From NCBI GenBank assembly GCA_002286855.1, contig NRSV01000045.1, forward strand, positions 1-64,000: 64,000 nt of DNA, given 5' to 3'. Origin of the DNA: Bipolaris cookei (lineage: Eukaryota > Ascomycota > Dothideomycetes > Pleosporales > Pleosporaceae). Position 1 is the stretch's first letter, and every line of letters begins with the position of its first letter. Under the pieces are notes generated by a model. That model worked only from the letters and a program-made list of their open reading frames with translations. It was not told the origin of the DNA and did no database searches. Shown piece after piece: positions 1-9,742 of this stretch. Made by a program: the position numbers and the translations under genes.

Positions 1-1378
1 CTTTCTCGCGTAGTAACACCATTTCATGTGCTATCTGTTGCGCACCTTTACTAAGCTGCGCGATCTTTTCGTCTAAAGAGCTTGTAGAAGACCCAGAACG
101 GTTTCTTACTCTCTGTCGAATGAGAGTACTTTGAGCCTCGACTTCGCGCGCGTTGCGTGGTGTCTGCGCCTCCCAGGTAGCTGCCCGTTGTGGTGATTGT
201 TTTGGCGTCTGCACCACCACATCAAGCTTCGATAGCACGGCCTGTGGGTTATTTGGGACTAGACCAGCGCCTCTAAAGCCAGCTTGGATATTCTCCTTCG
301 TGATAGACTGCTCAAAAGCAGTTCTAAAGGCAGGTAGGAAGGTCTCCTTGCTAATATAGTTGGTGCGGTTGCGTGCCAAGCCCCAGATCACGTCGCCATA
401 CTTGCACTTCAACAGCGAGAAGCAGGCGACGTCAAGAGGCTGCAACAGGTGAGACGAGTGCGCAGGCATGCAGAGAAGAATAATATTCTTCTCCTTGCAA
501 AGATCCTGAAAATCGACGGAGCAGTGGCTCTCGTGGCCGTCGATAACGAGCAGTCGATACCCACCTACAGTATGCCTCTTTGTATGGGTATCAAAGTGCT
601 CTAACCACGCAAGAGCAAGCTGATTATTCGTCCAGCCATTGGGGCTGACTTCAAGGACCCAGTCAGTAGGCAGGTCTTTGAACCAGACGTCGATAAGCAC
701 CTTGCCCGCAAAGACAACGAAGGGGGGTAGCCGGCGACCTAACGCGCCTACGCCTTGGATTACAGTAACCCACTGACGGTTGCCTGGCTGTATCCGCTTC
801 TTTTTCCCATATCCTTCTGAGCCTGTGATAACTAACTGTGATGATATCTTGCTCATCATGAAGCTAGTTTCGTCAAAGTTGTAGATATCGTCGTCTACGA
901 TACCCCACTTCTGCTTTGTCGCCTCGACTAGATCGAACCAGCGCTGGATAGCTACTGGATCTTCGCAGGTAGCTCGCTGGTGATTATAAGGACGGCTCCA
1001 GCGTGTACGGAGCTTAGGGGTTCGCTTAACAAAGTCATCAACCCAGTTCTTGCCAACAGGGTCGCTGGCGCGCTCATGCAGGAGTTTATCAGCCATTGCT
1101 CGAACGTCAGGCTTTGTAGGCGCAAATCCTCGTGTAGACTCTTCGATAACACGCTCTACTATAGCCTCCTCTTCTAGCTTATTCAGGCGCTTTGAGTTCG
1201 GTTCACAGTCGCGTCGAAAGCGTCTCCCGGCGCGTCGATGCTTAAGAGTTGATTCAGGAAGATTATATATTCTAGCAGCACGATAACTACTTTGAACGCG
1301 TTGAAAATTAATATAAGAAAGAGCAAGCTGTAGATCTGCTTCAGTATAAGTAGATTGGGCATTGTGTTGTTGAAGCAT
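1..1378 (-). CDS. Pogo/Fot1-family transposase (HTH_psq + CENP-B-like + DDE_1), C-terminus cut by window edge
   Basis: Translation from the ATG at 1378-1376 is open for about 459 codons to the window edge, with no stop. An N-terminal Psq-type helix-turn-helix lies at about residues 15-50, a Tc5/CENP-B-like DNA-binding region at about 65-130, and a DDE_1 catalytic domain from about 165. All three catalytic aspartates are visible: NFDE (D169), IDGHESH (D280) and QPLD (D316). The enzyme would cut out and reinsert its element at TA sites in the nucleus. The tail after about residue 400 looks coiled-coil and low in conservation, which is usual for the family. Apart from the window edge there is no break, so this copy could encode an active protein. 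It differs from the broken element at 24237-26145. Confidence 0.9.
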   Translation of the reverse strand, partial: MLQQHNAQSTYTEADLQLALSYINFQRVQSSYRAARIYNLPESTLKHRRAGRRFRRDCEPNSKRLNKLEEEAIVERVIEESTRGFAPTKPDVRAMADKLLHERASDPVGKNWVDDFVKRTPKLRTRWSRPYNHQRATCEDPVAIQRWFDLVEATKQKWGIVDDDIYNFDETSFMMSKISSQLVITGSEGYGKKKRIQPGNRQWVTVIQGVGALGRRLPPFVVFAGKVLIDVWFKDLPTDWVLEVSPNGWTNNQLALAWLEHFDTHTKRHTVGGYRLLVIDGHESHCSVDFQDLCKEKNIILLCMPAHSSHLLQPLDVACFSLLKCKYGDVIWGLARNRTNYISKETFLPAFRTAFEQSITKENIQAGFRGAGLVPNNPQAVLSKLDVVVQTPKQSPQRAATWEAQTPRNAREVEAQSTLIRQRVRNRSGSSTSSLDEKIAQLSKGAQQIAHEMVLLREK

Positions 1379-1441
1379 CTTGCGTTTTCGTCTGAACGTT
1401 GACGCGCTGGTGGGATACGCTCGCTCGCTTGTGAACTACGT
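1..1441 (-). mobile_element. Fot1/Pogo-type DNA transposon, right part (left end outside window)
   Basis: The stretch holds a transposase gene read from right to left and ends on the right in a short terminal region. Just outside the coding start the sequence runs to ACGT at 1438-1441, followed by TA at 1442-1443. The second Pogo element in this window (24237-26145) also begins with ACGT next to a TA target duplication, so I infer that 1441 is the element end and that TA is the target site. The terminal region contains a short GCGA tandem (about 1420-1431). The matching left terminal repeat is outside the window, so the boundary is inferred. Confidence 0.75.
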
Positions 1442-1443
1442 TA

Positions 1444-1886
1444 ATAATAATACGAGTACCAATGCATGTCACTGTGGAACATTTACACATTCTACAGAGC
1501 ACGTCTAGAACGAAGATGAAGCGATCACAGTACTGAATGATCGTAGATTTTTTTTTAAAAAAAAGTCGGTAAAAAGCGAATGTCCTGACCAGTCCTCTAT
1601 ATAACCATCCCCATCTATCCAAAAAAAAGGCATGGAATTGGACTCGCTGGATTTTGCCATGTATTGTCCCTAGACTACCTTATCCCAAATTTCTTAATAC
1701 CAAAATCCAAAGTTGTGGAAACGAAAGTAACGGAAGTATCAAAATGTGTCGTTCAAAAGAAGAAAAAAATGAAAAAGTCGAAAGAAAGGGGGAAGAAAAA
1801 AGTCGTTTTCTATATTGCTCATCCCCTCACTGAACCATCTGTCTCTCTAAAGGCGGAAATGTCTTCTTTCTTTTTCTTCATGCCAT
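1444..1886. other. Intergenic stretch, no gene seen
   Basis: This is AT-rich sequence between the transposon end and the 3' end of the PAS kinase gene. It contains poly-T/poly-A runs (about 1550-1563 and 1621-1628) and an A-rich stretch at 1755-1800. The short open frames here show no recognisable protein. It probably contains the 3' untranslated region of the kinase transcript. Confidence 0.5.
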
Positions 1887-4800
1887 CTATACGTCTACCT
1901 CACCCACAACACCTGAAGCACTTGCAGTTGCAATCGCAGTCGCCTGTAGCACGGCAGTCGGCGCTGTAGAAGCAGTAGGCGTCGCCTCACCACCACTCAT
2001 ACCCTTACACCATGGATGCTCAAGTACCATACTAATCGTAATCCTCTTTTCGACATCACGGTCCAGCATCAAGCGAACCAAATCGATACTTTCCTCGGAC
2101 ATGACCCAGGGGACGCGGAGGTCGTGGTCCATGATTTCGTCAATGGAGTAGAATGGGTTTTCCTTGTAGATGATGGTGTAGAGGAGGATGCCTAGGGCCC
2201 AGACGTCTTGCTCTTTGCCGCGGTAGGCTTTGCCAGCTAGGACCTCAGGGGCGGCGTAGTCTGTTGGGGCAATATTAGTACGTGGACGGAAAACTCGGGG
2301 GTCAAAACGCAAAAACATACCAATGGTGCCTACAAAGACGTCAAAAGGCCCGCTTTTAATATATGCTGCGCTGCCAAAATCAATGAGCTTGATGTTGCCT
2401 TCGCCATCTAGCACCACGTTTTCATCCTTGATGTCGCGATGTACAACTTTGGCCTTTGTGTGCAGGTGGTGTATCGCTTCGGCGACTTGAACAAAAATCT
2501 TGCGGCACTCCTTCTCTTCCATATTGACCCGTAGCTCAATGTAGTCAAACAAATCCATGCCTGGCAGGCCATGCGGTATCATTTCAATGTAGTAGTTGAT
2601 ATCATCCTCGAAAAAATCGGCCATTTCAACAATATTGGGGTGTTTGAATCCATCGCGGCGGAGGTAATCTAGCACGTGGATTTCGAGAGGAACAGTTCCT
2701 AACCTCCGGTCTCGTGTCCACGTATCAACGAGAATGCGCCTCTTTGTAACGTACTTGATCACCACCTTCTTGTTACTGGCCTTTTTGTACCGACAGAGCT
2801 TGACTTGGCCATATGCACCCTGTCCCATTTCTTCCAGCACGACAAAGTCGTTGATAGTCTTCTTGTGGGGTGGTTCTTCTTGCATTGGAGCTGATGGTGG
2901 GGCTTGCGTTGAGGGTTCAGGAGGGTTCATGGGTTGCATAGCCTCTTGTATTTGCTGGGTTATAAGCGATACAGAGGCCGGTGCACCCTGCGATTGATGT
3001 GATTCTGGTTCGTGAGGAATAGGAAAACTTGACTGGCCAGGTTGAAGTTGGCGGGGCGAGGGTGGGCGAGACAATAGCGGAGTCACGGGGCCAATACCAT
3101 GGTTCGCAGCATGCAGTTGCCTTGAGTAGGTTATCCATAATGCATAAACCAGCTCTGGACCCTTGGTTGGTTTGGGCGATGACCCGTCTTCCTCTTCAAT
3201 CACGTTTTCATCGAAGCGAGGCGTTTTCTCGCTCTTTACTACCCGCATTTGCACGTCAACCATGATTTCGGAACCATCGCGGTGGAGAGCTGGCAGACCG
3301 CTTGGCTTTAAGAAAATAGCAGCCGCATCTGTACTGCCTTCCCGCATGGCCAGCAGGGCTCGAGCGCGGCGGAAGCTGTGTTCGGGGATGACGATACCGT
3401 CCACCAGTTCAATCTTATCCTCGTCCGTCATGACGTGTAAAATCTTGTCGAACGCAGGTATGAGCTTGCTGACATGGACACCTTCAGGTCGCGGCTGTCC
3501 GAACAAAGCTGATGAAAAGACGGAATTGGAACTTGTGATTTTGAGGTCGACAGAATTTAGAACAATGATACCAGCAATGTGCGGAAAACTTGAGATACGG
3601 AATGTTGGCTCGCCGGGCAATGCCTCCACGGTTACTGGTATGTTGATGCTGTTTGATGTTCGAGCTGTGTAGCTGCGGAACTCATCGATCGAATCATAGT
3701 CTAATGCTCCAGTGTTTGTACCTCGAAGTCGCGGTATGCCAGGTATCAGCCGCTTGAGATCCATTCCTCGTCGTAATCGATCGCTCCCGAAGACGGCTTC
3801 TGTCGCGCCCCAGCCCTTGGATACGCAGCCTACTTCGTCAACGGTGATGTACACGACGTCTTCCGCAATCTCCTCGAGCACCCAGATCAGGCTACCCCGC
3901 TTCTCCTTGACCCACAAGCTGGCAGACCCTGTAGAACCATTGCGTTTTTGGATAGGGATCACATCGCCGCATAGCAACACGCCCCTTGAGCCCTTGGGTT
4001 CATGGTTCAGCTTGCCCGTCTTCTTGGCATTGTAGTAGGATGATCCGCTGCCGTCGTCTGTCTTGGCCTTTCTCGCAGCTGTTACCCGCGACGGAGCCTT
4101 ACTCAGCAACCGCGCTGTGACACCGCTGCCAACCTTCAAGTTGTTTGTGCTAGGTGACGCTGCCGACTGTGCATTCTTTGAGCCAATCTCGGGGTCTCTC
4201 AACTTGCTCTCTAGCCATTTTCTGCGATCCTCTCGTACAACCTCGAGTATGCCCAGCTTGCGAACTTCAGCCCTCGTAACGCCAAAGACCAAGCACGCCA
4301 AGTCATTAGCGGACGTGATGGTCCATGGTGATTCCGTTTCGGTGGTGAAGATGGCCTGTGCGGCTGGGACGTGTCTGCTGCCGTGGCCATGCGGCGCAGC
4401 TCCGACAGAATGTTGAACTTGTGCATTGCTGAAGCTCGGTGTCAAGGAGGGCATCGTCGTAGGTGATACTAGATCGCTAACTTTTTCTTGATCCCCTACT
4501 CGGTAGGGTTGTGCTAATGCATCATTGAGTTGGCTTTGTATAGTGAGGGGCACGACATCAGTAAGTGTACGTTTCAGGGCAGCTCGCTGTGGCCGGGGAG
4601 GGTGCGAGGTTGGTGTGGGTGAAGACGAGGCTGCTGGTGTGCGTGTGCTTGAGGTGTCAGAAGTACGATCGGTACTCGACGAGCTTCGCGCGCCTCGGGA
4701 GTCGGAGGCGCTGCTGGAGTCGCCGCCGTCGACTGTCGTCACTCGGTGTAGCAATGGCCTTGCAGGTTCAAGCATGCTCTCTGGGCTCGCTGAGCGTTCG

Positions 4801-5642
4801 GCCATGAAGCCCTTCTCAAAGGGGTTGTTCCCCGACATGTCGGCTGGCCCTGTTACAGGACCCAGTGCACCCAGCCCATGGGCTCCTGTGCCATCTTGTC
4901 CAATGAGGTTTGCCCGAGTAAGCAGCTCCATCATACTCTGCACCTCCTGGTCGCCACTAAGTTTTGCTTGGGCATTTGCTATCCCAGGGTTTGTTGCTGC
5001 CCAGCCTAGCCTGTCGCGCATAAACTCTATGGATCGTTTCAGTACATTTTGGCGATTGTGAATAAACTCTTCTGACTGTGTTGCAAACGAGAAGGAGTGA
5101 AGCGACTCGGAGGGGAAACGAGAGAGATCTTCGCCAAAAGCAAATGTTGGCGAGGCGGGTGCCGTGGGCGTCGACTCGGAGGGGTGTCTCGACACTGGCG
5201 GAGTGCCAATGTTCAATGAAGCGGCCCGTTGGGATGTTGAGAGCTGCTTGTGACTTGGCTGTTGGCGGATGCGACGCAAGCCCGAGGACCCTAGGCCATG
5301 CTCATGTTCTGGAACGATGGGAGACCTGAAGCAGACGCGTCAGCGATAATGACTACTCGTCATTGAGCGAATAAGGGAGGCTCTTTCCCCCACTACTGCC
5401 ATTACCACTGCTCTGACTACTCACCTGGCCATGCGGTCTAATTGTCCTGCATCGATGCTCAGGCGCTTTGCGGTATTTAAGGGCGGCGGAGGCCCCGAGC
5501 GGTAGCTGAGCAGGCTCGGAGTGCTTTTCGTCTTGACCAGCGGGGCATATTCGGCGATGGGCTCTGATTGCGACAGGGAGTCGAAGGGTGCTTCTTCTGG
5601 TAGAGAGCCTGGGGGGGTTAGGACGTCAGCCAACGAACCCAT
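1887..5642 (-). CDS. PAS-domain serine/threonine protein kinase (Psk1/Psk2-like)
   Basis: Three exons: 5642-5425, 5325-2321 and 2260-1887, giving about 1198 aa. Known role of the family: a nutrient-sensing kinase that directs carbon flux and translation, as yeast Psk1/Psk2 and animal PASK do. PAS-like regions lie around residues 380-430 (IFTTETESPW onward) and 530-600. The kinase domain fills the C-terminal 280 residues, with the glycine loop GQGAYG, the lysine in VIKYV, catalytic HRDIKDEN, metal-binding DFG, and the PASK-typical GTIDYAAPEVL activation segment. That last motif exists only after removal of the 60-nt intron 2261-2320 (donor GTATGT, branch TACTAAT, acceptor CAACAG). The intron has no stop and is a multiple of three, so an unspliced model would insert 20 foreign residues into the activation loop. 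The first intron is 5326-5424. The N-terminal half is Ser/Pro-rich and probably disordered. Confidence 0.92.
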
Positions 5643-5671
5643 GTATGTATGTATATGTATGTAGGTAGGTG
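5641..5671. repeat. ATGT/GTAG microsatellite in the 5' leader of the PAS kinase gene
   Basis: A short run of ATGT, GTAT and GTAG units directly abuts and overlaps the start codon of the kinase gene (complement of 5640-5642). It therefore lies in the 5' leader on the coding strand. Its effect, if any, is unknown. Confidence 0.7.
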
Positions 5672-6988
5672 CAATGGGCGAATGCCAATTAGCTGGCCAA
5701 CAAAAACGACAGGTTGAAAGATTGGCCTAACGACGGAACACGGTATACGGGGAGGATGGGTAGATATCAAAGTGTGCAGGGCAGGCTTAGCGGGGACGGA
5801 GACAGGGACGTAGCCTCATACGGGTGCTCTTTCGGGGGGTTCGAGTTCGTGTTGGAGGGCAGTAGCAGAGGAGAGCGGTGTGGCCTATGTACAATGGCTG
5901 CTGCTGAGCGCGCGCCGGTGGTACACGCCGTTAAGAAGGAAAAGGCGTCGGCATGAAGATCCGGGGGAGAGGGTCATTTGACGTACCATGATCATTTGGC
6001 CTGCTCATTCCCTGAGGCGTACGAGCGCCTGTTCCCAGGCCCGGGGGGTTGGCTGGGCTCGGTAAGATCAGACGCAGCGAATGACGACAATATAGCTAGG
6101 CCTTGGTCTACGGGTACACAAGTCAACGTGTACTGGCCCGTGTGTTGCGTCTGGGGCGGATAGGGCTCCTGGGGTATGAAGCGGCGAGCGTGGGTGGTGC
6201 AAAGGGCTTCTGTGGCGGGGGTGCAGGTCTTCCTACGTCGGATGTCACCTGCAAGCCAATCCAGCTGCCTGGTGTATAAGAATGTGAGGCGAGGCGTGTG
6301 CTGGTGTCGACAGACGGCCAGCAGCAGAGTGAGTCAGTACTTAGCATATAGCAGTAGCAGTAGCGGGAGTAGTAGTGTATGTATAGTGAAAACGGCACGC
6401 AGGCTCGTCGCAGGCACTATGCGACTTGGAACGGTAACGGCGTTATTTGCATTGCGCCCCCCCCGTTGGCCCCGCGAAGTGCACAGACGTGGACGACTCC
6501 CCTCAGATCTGATCTCCGTCCTCCGTCCCGACACAGGCCAGACGCGCCCACGCCCACACCGACACTACGCGGGCCGCCCTAGTACTAGACAGTGACGTCG
6601 CACACTCTTATCATTGCAATGCCCACCCTGCTCGACTCGCCATGATCCATGATGCTGTCCAGTCTAGCCAGGGGCATACACTGTCTCTACCTCCCCCATC
6701 TCTCTCCTTTCTCCTCCATGCCACCTGAACCATGCAACGCCCAACTACCTGCAACCTGGCATGATCCGCCGACAAATCTCCGCTAACATTTCTTCTCCCA
6801 TGGGCCTTTCAGCCGCGCCTATTCTCCCACTGTGTTCTGGGCTAGATATCCCGCCAATCCGGTATATAGGCTGTTGTGGTGACACGCGCACACACCCCTT
6901 TCGACCAAGCAATATGTGCTGCCTTTTCTTTTTCCACGTCACTCTCATCGTCTGGGGCTTGACGCAGCCTTTTGCACGATTCGAGTCA
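5672..6988. promoter_or_regulatory. Intergenic region upstream of the PAS kinase gene and downstream of the Laa2-like gene
   Basis: There is no convincing gene in these 1.3 kb. The open frames overlap one another on both strands and are low-complexity or unlike known proteins. Pyrimidine-rich tracts occur at about 6680-6720. The stretch must hold the promoter and long leader of the kinase gene, plus the 3' untranslated region of the gene that ends at 6989. Confidence 0.5.
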
Positions 6989-8645
6989 TCATCGCTGTCG
7001 AAGAGCATCTTTGTGCTGGTTCCAAAAGTTCCTACAGCCTGAGGAAAATGTCAGCCCATATGTGTACCAAGGTTCGGAAGTTGATGAAACACGCACCTCG
7101 ATGCATGTTGGTTTGGTCGATCCACCACTCGCCAAAGCTGTCATCAGTAGCCATGTCGGATGCAGTCACTCTCTCCTCTCTTTTGAGCCCACACAACATA
7201 CAGGGCTGTCGTGCAGGGATGCCACCTTCTGCCTGCTTCAGTGTCTTGACCGGCATGGTTTCTTGCAGATCTGGGCCGCGGTCCAGAGTGCCAGCTTTGA
7301 TTTGATTAACACCAGAAACAACATGTCGCAATCTCCCAACTTGCTCTTTCCAGCTTCTCACTACATCCGACACTTCTCTCTCTTCCTTCATGTTTTCTCC
7401 CTTGTCGATGCCCGTCAGTTTCATCCCTGAAGTTGCCCGCGACGATGCTGGCCCTATTCGCATGCCTTGAGAAAGGTGTTGGTCTCGTTTCCACCGCAGT
7501 TTTCGACCCGCAATAATGTGCGCTGCTACGTTTGCCAACATTAGGTAACCCTGAAGGTAAGCAATCGTGCCTGGCTCGGCCAGTAATTTGTTCCTCATGG
7601 GTAAAGGCTGTGCTGCCATGGGTTTGAAAAGTTTCTCTTGCCCTTCGGCGAACAGTGAAGGAAAGAGTGACAGCAAAACTCCAGGGGGTGGCACGTTGGT
7701 AGGAGGCAGCTCACCAGGTTGCGGGTCAGACGTTGTCGGGGAGAGTACTGGCGGTGGTGTAGCGCTTGAGCCAGGTTTTGGAGCGGTATTGATAGATTTG
7801 GACTTGCTGGGTGCTTTCTGCGCTGCCTGTATTGGAATAGATGCCTCCCAGTCGTCGAATTCATCCCACCCTTGATCATCCTTTTGTTGTGAAATCGGGT
7901 CGGATTTTGGCACAGACTGCTCTGCCTTGGGTACAGTTCTAAAGCTACTCTTGATACTTTTCTTTGTAGATACCTGGCTTTTTGGAAACGGGTTTTCGCT
8001 GCCTACGTCTCGCTGGCTACTGCGTGGAGGCTGCGGTTGTGATATACTCATATCTCCAAGTAGATCTGCAAGTGCTGAAGATGATGTGGCCGGTGCTCCT
8101 GCATTTTTCGCTGCCTCTTCTTCACCCTCAAAATCACCGAAGTCATCTTCGTCGTCAAATTCATCTTCTGCGTCGAATAGTACGCTCGGATCTGGAGATT
8201 TCTTGGCTTTTACAACGGGTGCTTGTTGCCATGTCTGACCTGGTTGTTGCGAAATTGACTGTGATGAAAACGCAAAAGGGTCCTGGGTGCTCGAGATAAT
8301 ATTCCATAGATTTGGCTGGGGCTGTGAGGCTTGGGGTGGCGCAAATGCGAATGAATCTTGCGATTTGAGGGGAGCTGGCTCAAAGGAAGAGCCACCTTCA
8401 AAGTCGCCCCAGTCATCGTTATCACCAGTGTCGCTTCCTTGGGCTGAAGAAGAAACAAGGCCCTGGAGATGGTTTGTCGACGGTGGCTGCTGCGATGAGC
8501 CGCCTGAGGCCGGGATGTTGGCTAGGTCATTGAAGAACCTAAAATCCGATGTCCCGGGGGGGCTGGGCTTCGCAGGTGCTACTGACTGTTGCTGCTGGCT
8601 GGAAGGAGGGTCGGCCCCAAACTCCGCGAAAAGGTCCGCCGACAT
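6989..8645 (-). CDS. Laa2/aftiphilin-like clathrin-adaptor accessory protein (acidic-phenylalanine motifs)
   Basis: Two exons: 8645-7097 and 7038-6989, giving about 532 aa. The intron 7039-7096 has donor GTGCGT and acceptor CCTCAG. Splicing replaces a nonsense tail with MHRGCRNFW...LRQR and a stop, which is why I chose it. The protein is mostly disordered and rich in Gln, Ser and Pro. It carries repeated acidic-aromatic motifs (DDWGDFE near residue 75, DDFGDFE near 170, WDEFDDWE near 260), the kind that bind the AP-1/GGA ear domain. The conserved C-terminal part has a CMLCGLKREERV motif and a W-rich end. Yeast Laa2 (YBL010C) and animal aftiphilin share such motifs and help to place AP-1 at the trans-Golgi network. 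The family match rests on motifs and general layout, so it is moderate. Confidence 0.6.
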
Positions 8646-9742
8646 TGTTAATTCGAGAGCACGGAAGGCGTGGGGTGAGAAGGTGAGACTGGTATTTGGT
8701 CAGGAAGTAGTACTAGTCCAACAGCCTAGCCGAAATAGTGGGCCAACAATTGAACCCATCCAATCCCATCCCATCGCCCTTGACTATCTTCACATGGGAT
8801 GGTGTACATGCAAGCTTTCACATTGCGCGTTCAAGCATTCCACGAAACGAGAATTTGGTCATTGTATCGCTGCAATTGTAGAGTCTTGTGTTTACTCAAT
8901 GTAGCTCAAAGCTATGGCCATCCAGCTGCCCGTCTACTAGCTACCCATGTATCAGCGCCTGACGGCCACACGGTTGCTACAATGTCTGTTGTTCTAGAAT
9001 TTACTTTAAAAAATGAATGTTGGGGCGTGGAATACACAAGAGCACTACGATAGTCAGCTCATAGCTCCGCTCGTGCAACATGGCACAAGGCGTCTACTAG
9101 TCATCACACTTGGAAGCATCTGTTTTGCCGGACCTGGGAAATAAGTACATACGTACTCTTATCGCATTGAACTTTGTGGCACTTCGACAAAGTTTTCTAT
9201 CCTTCATATACAAAAGTAGAGGTGCCTGCGTTATCAGAATGTGGCCTGGTAGGTGGTGTAGCTTGACCTTTGAGCAGTACCTCATATTCACATCATCACT
9301 CACAATTACAGAGTACCGGAAGCATACGAATTTCAATATTATATTTATTTAAATATCAGACACTGGAAAACAACCATCCATGCGACACACCTGTTTGATC
9401 TACGTAGCATATCCTCTCCATGAGTCCCTAAGCGTAGTACATCATAAGCGTCATGTAGCACGAAGGGACACACCAGGATTGGACATAGGCTAGAAGCTCA
9501 CATGCTATCAGTCACACCACGCCCATTCACAAATATCACAATAAATTTCAGTATTGATTCATTGCCCACCCATGTTTTCATTCAGATCATTATGGAAACT
9601 ATGGAAGGGAGACGCCAGGACCCCAGACCGTTATGCATGACACATTTAAAAAGTCATCACAGCTTTTCCGAAGCAACCACATCCCCAGAAGCAGGTATCT
9701 AGAGACGAAAGAAGAGAAACAAGCAACCCAAAAACAGAGCGC
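8646..9742. other. Intergenic stretch between the Laa2-like gene and the TEF1 3' end
   Basis: No gene is supported here. The right part, up to about 9740, is probably the TEF1 3' untranslated region and terminator. It contains AT-rich runs (about 9335-9355). The left part is the promoter of the Laa2-like gene. Confidence 0.5.
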
